DNA of 5,510 nt. It comes from Spirochaetia bacterium. GTDB lineage: Bacteria > Spirochaetota > Spirochaetia > DTKZ01. The notes beneath the pieces are model-generated. The model was not told where the DNA came from. It ran no database searches and saw nothing but the letters and a program-made list of their open reading frames with translations. The stretch's first letter is position 1. The number at the start of each line of letters is the position of its first letter. Positions 5,030 to 5,510 of this stretch are shown here, one piece after another. The position numbers were made by a program, and so were the translations under genes. Where the stretch lies: contig JAISXE010000170.1 in NCBI GenBank assembly GCA_031270615.1, positions 1 to 5,510 on the forward strand. Reading direction: 5' to 3'.

Positions 5030-5125
5030 GCGCGTTCCCGCCTGCGGCGGGAACCGGGCTTTCCGCTCCAAGTCCTCGGCTTTGCCAGGCAAAGCCTGCG
5101 GGCTTTCCGCTTCAATCCCTCGCGC
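5030..5125 (-). repeat. Two-box, two-hairpin structured repeat, copy 2
   Basis: Read on the minus strand, the order is terminal GCGCG (5121-5125), box A (5099-5121), hairpin 1 GGCTTTGCC/GGCAAAGCC (5078-5096), box B (5055-5077), hairpin 2 GTTCCCGCC-GCA-GGCGGGAAC (5034-5054) and terminal CGCGC (5030-5034). Each box matches its counterpart in copy 1 at 22 of 23 positions, while both hairpin stems differ in sequence and keep pairing. The copy starts 40 bases after the AraC-family stop codon, on the same strand as the flanking genes. Copy 1 is in the opposite orientation. Short open frames crossing it are artefacts of the repeat. Confidence 0.82.
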
Positions 5126-5165
5126 GGAAGAAGCAAAAGAAACCGCTATCAGCCGCATTCCCGTA

Positions 5166-5510
5166 CTATAAAGCAAGCGCCGTCTTAGTGGGAACCATCT
5201 TTTGAATATCCCGGCGCGGAGGCTCCCCAAACTGCCGCTTGTACTCCCGGCTAAACTGCGTGGGGCTGTCGTAGCCCACCTCGTAAGCCGCCGCTTCCGC
5301 GCTCTTATCTTCCGTCAGCATCAGCCGCTGGGCCTCATACAAACGCAGCCGCTTCTGAAACTGAAGCGGACTCGTGCCCGTGATCCGGCTGAAATGGCGG
5401 CACAACGAAGATTGCGACATATTCACCCCGGCGGCAAGCTCCGCAAGGCTAAACAGTTCCCGGTAATGTTCCCGAAGCCAGCTCACCGCATGGGCAATCT
5501 GACTGTTTGG
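5166..5510 (-). CDS. AraC-family transcriptional regulator, C-terminal part, 5' end outside window
   Basis: The frame is open to the window edge, giving 114 residues of the C-terminal DNA-binding domain; the N-terminal sensing domain is outside. Two helix-turn-helix units are visible: the first around LAELAAGVNMSQSSLCRHF, the second around AAAYEVGYDSPTQFSREYKR, ending in the family signature FGEPPRRD. The spacing and the segment GTSPLQFQKRLRLYEAQRLM are typical. The GTG at 5484-5486 is internal, since family-like residues (SQIAHAVSWLREHY) continue upstream of it. The ligand and targets cannot be inferred. The stop is TAG at 5166-5168; repeat copy 2 lies immediately downstream, and no intrinsic terminator is evident. 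Confidence 0.92.
   Translation of the reverse strand, partial: PNSQIAHAVSWLREHYRELFSLAELAAGVNMSQSSLCRHFSRITGTSPLQFQKRLRLYEAQRLMLTEDKSAEAAAYEVGYDSPTQFSREYKRQFGEPPRRDIQKMVPTKTALAL

Noticed and set aside
4889..5230. N-terminal extension of the zinc-ribbon gene to 170 residues
   Set aside because: The extension runs through repeat copy 2 and the promoter; the AGGAG site and zinc-ribbon content support ATG at 4888.

Overview
The window most resembles the chromosome of a treponeme or related spirochaete. This rests on protein character: an Lnt with a PFTEHFPYE motif, an S20 beginning AYVKGSAEKRQRQ, a membrane-anchored TPR protein with an Mrr-like tail, and hup directly beside lnt, an order I recall from Treponema but could not check. 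The DNA is G+C-rich with frequent A runs. The genus is an inference.

Layout. Bases 2-463 (+) hold the C-terminal part of rsmG (16S rRNA m7G methyltransferase), cut by the window edge. Bases 464-568 carry an imperfect inverted repeat enclosing three 12-bp tandem repeats, between two convergent genes. Bases 590-1924 (-) encode a membrane-anchored TPR protein whose tail resembles a catalytically degenerate Mrr-type endonuclease domain; its consensus-like promoter lies so close to the start codon that the mRNA may be leaderless. Bases 1925-2332 have no credible gene but hold GCGAAGC mini-hairpins and copy 1 of a structured repeat. A leftward cluster follows: a 56-residue zinc-ribbon protein (4718-4888), rpsT (4348-4614), hup (4017-4319) and lnt (2333-4015). 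The zinc-ribbon gene and rpsT each have their own promoter-like sequence, and hup and lnt appear translationally linked. Bases 4889-5165 hold promoter elements and copy 2 of the structured repeat, in the opposite orientation. Bases 5166-5510 (-) are the C-terminal DNA-binding half of an AraC-family regulator, cut by the window edge.

How it fits together. The coding content is mostly housekeeping: ribosome modification and assembly (RsmG, S20), nucleoid structure (HU) and lipoprotein maturation (Lnt). The most interesting signal is non-coding. A roughly 100-nt element occurs twice, built as box A, hairpin 1, box B, hairpin 2. The boxes are nearly identical between copies, while both hairpin stems differ in sequence and keep their pairing. 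That pattern suggests a structured RNA or a palindromic dispersed DNA element. Two copies cannot decide between these.
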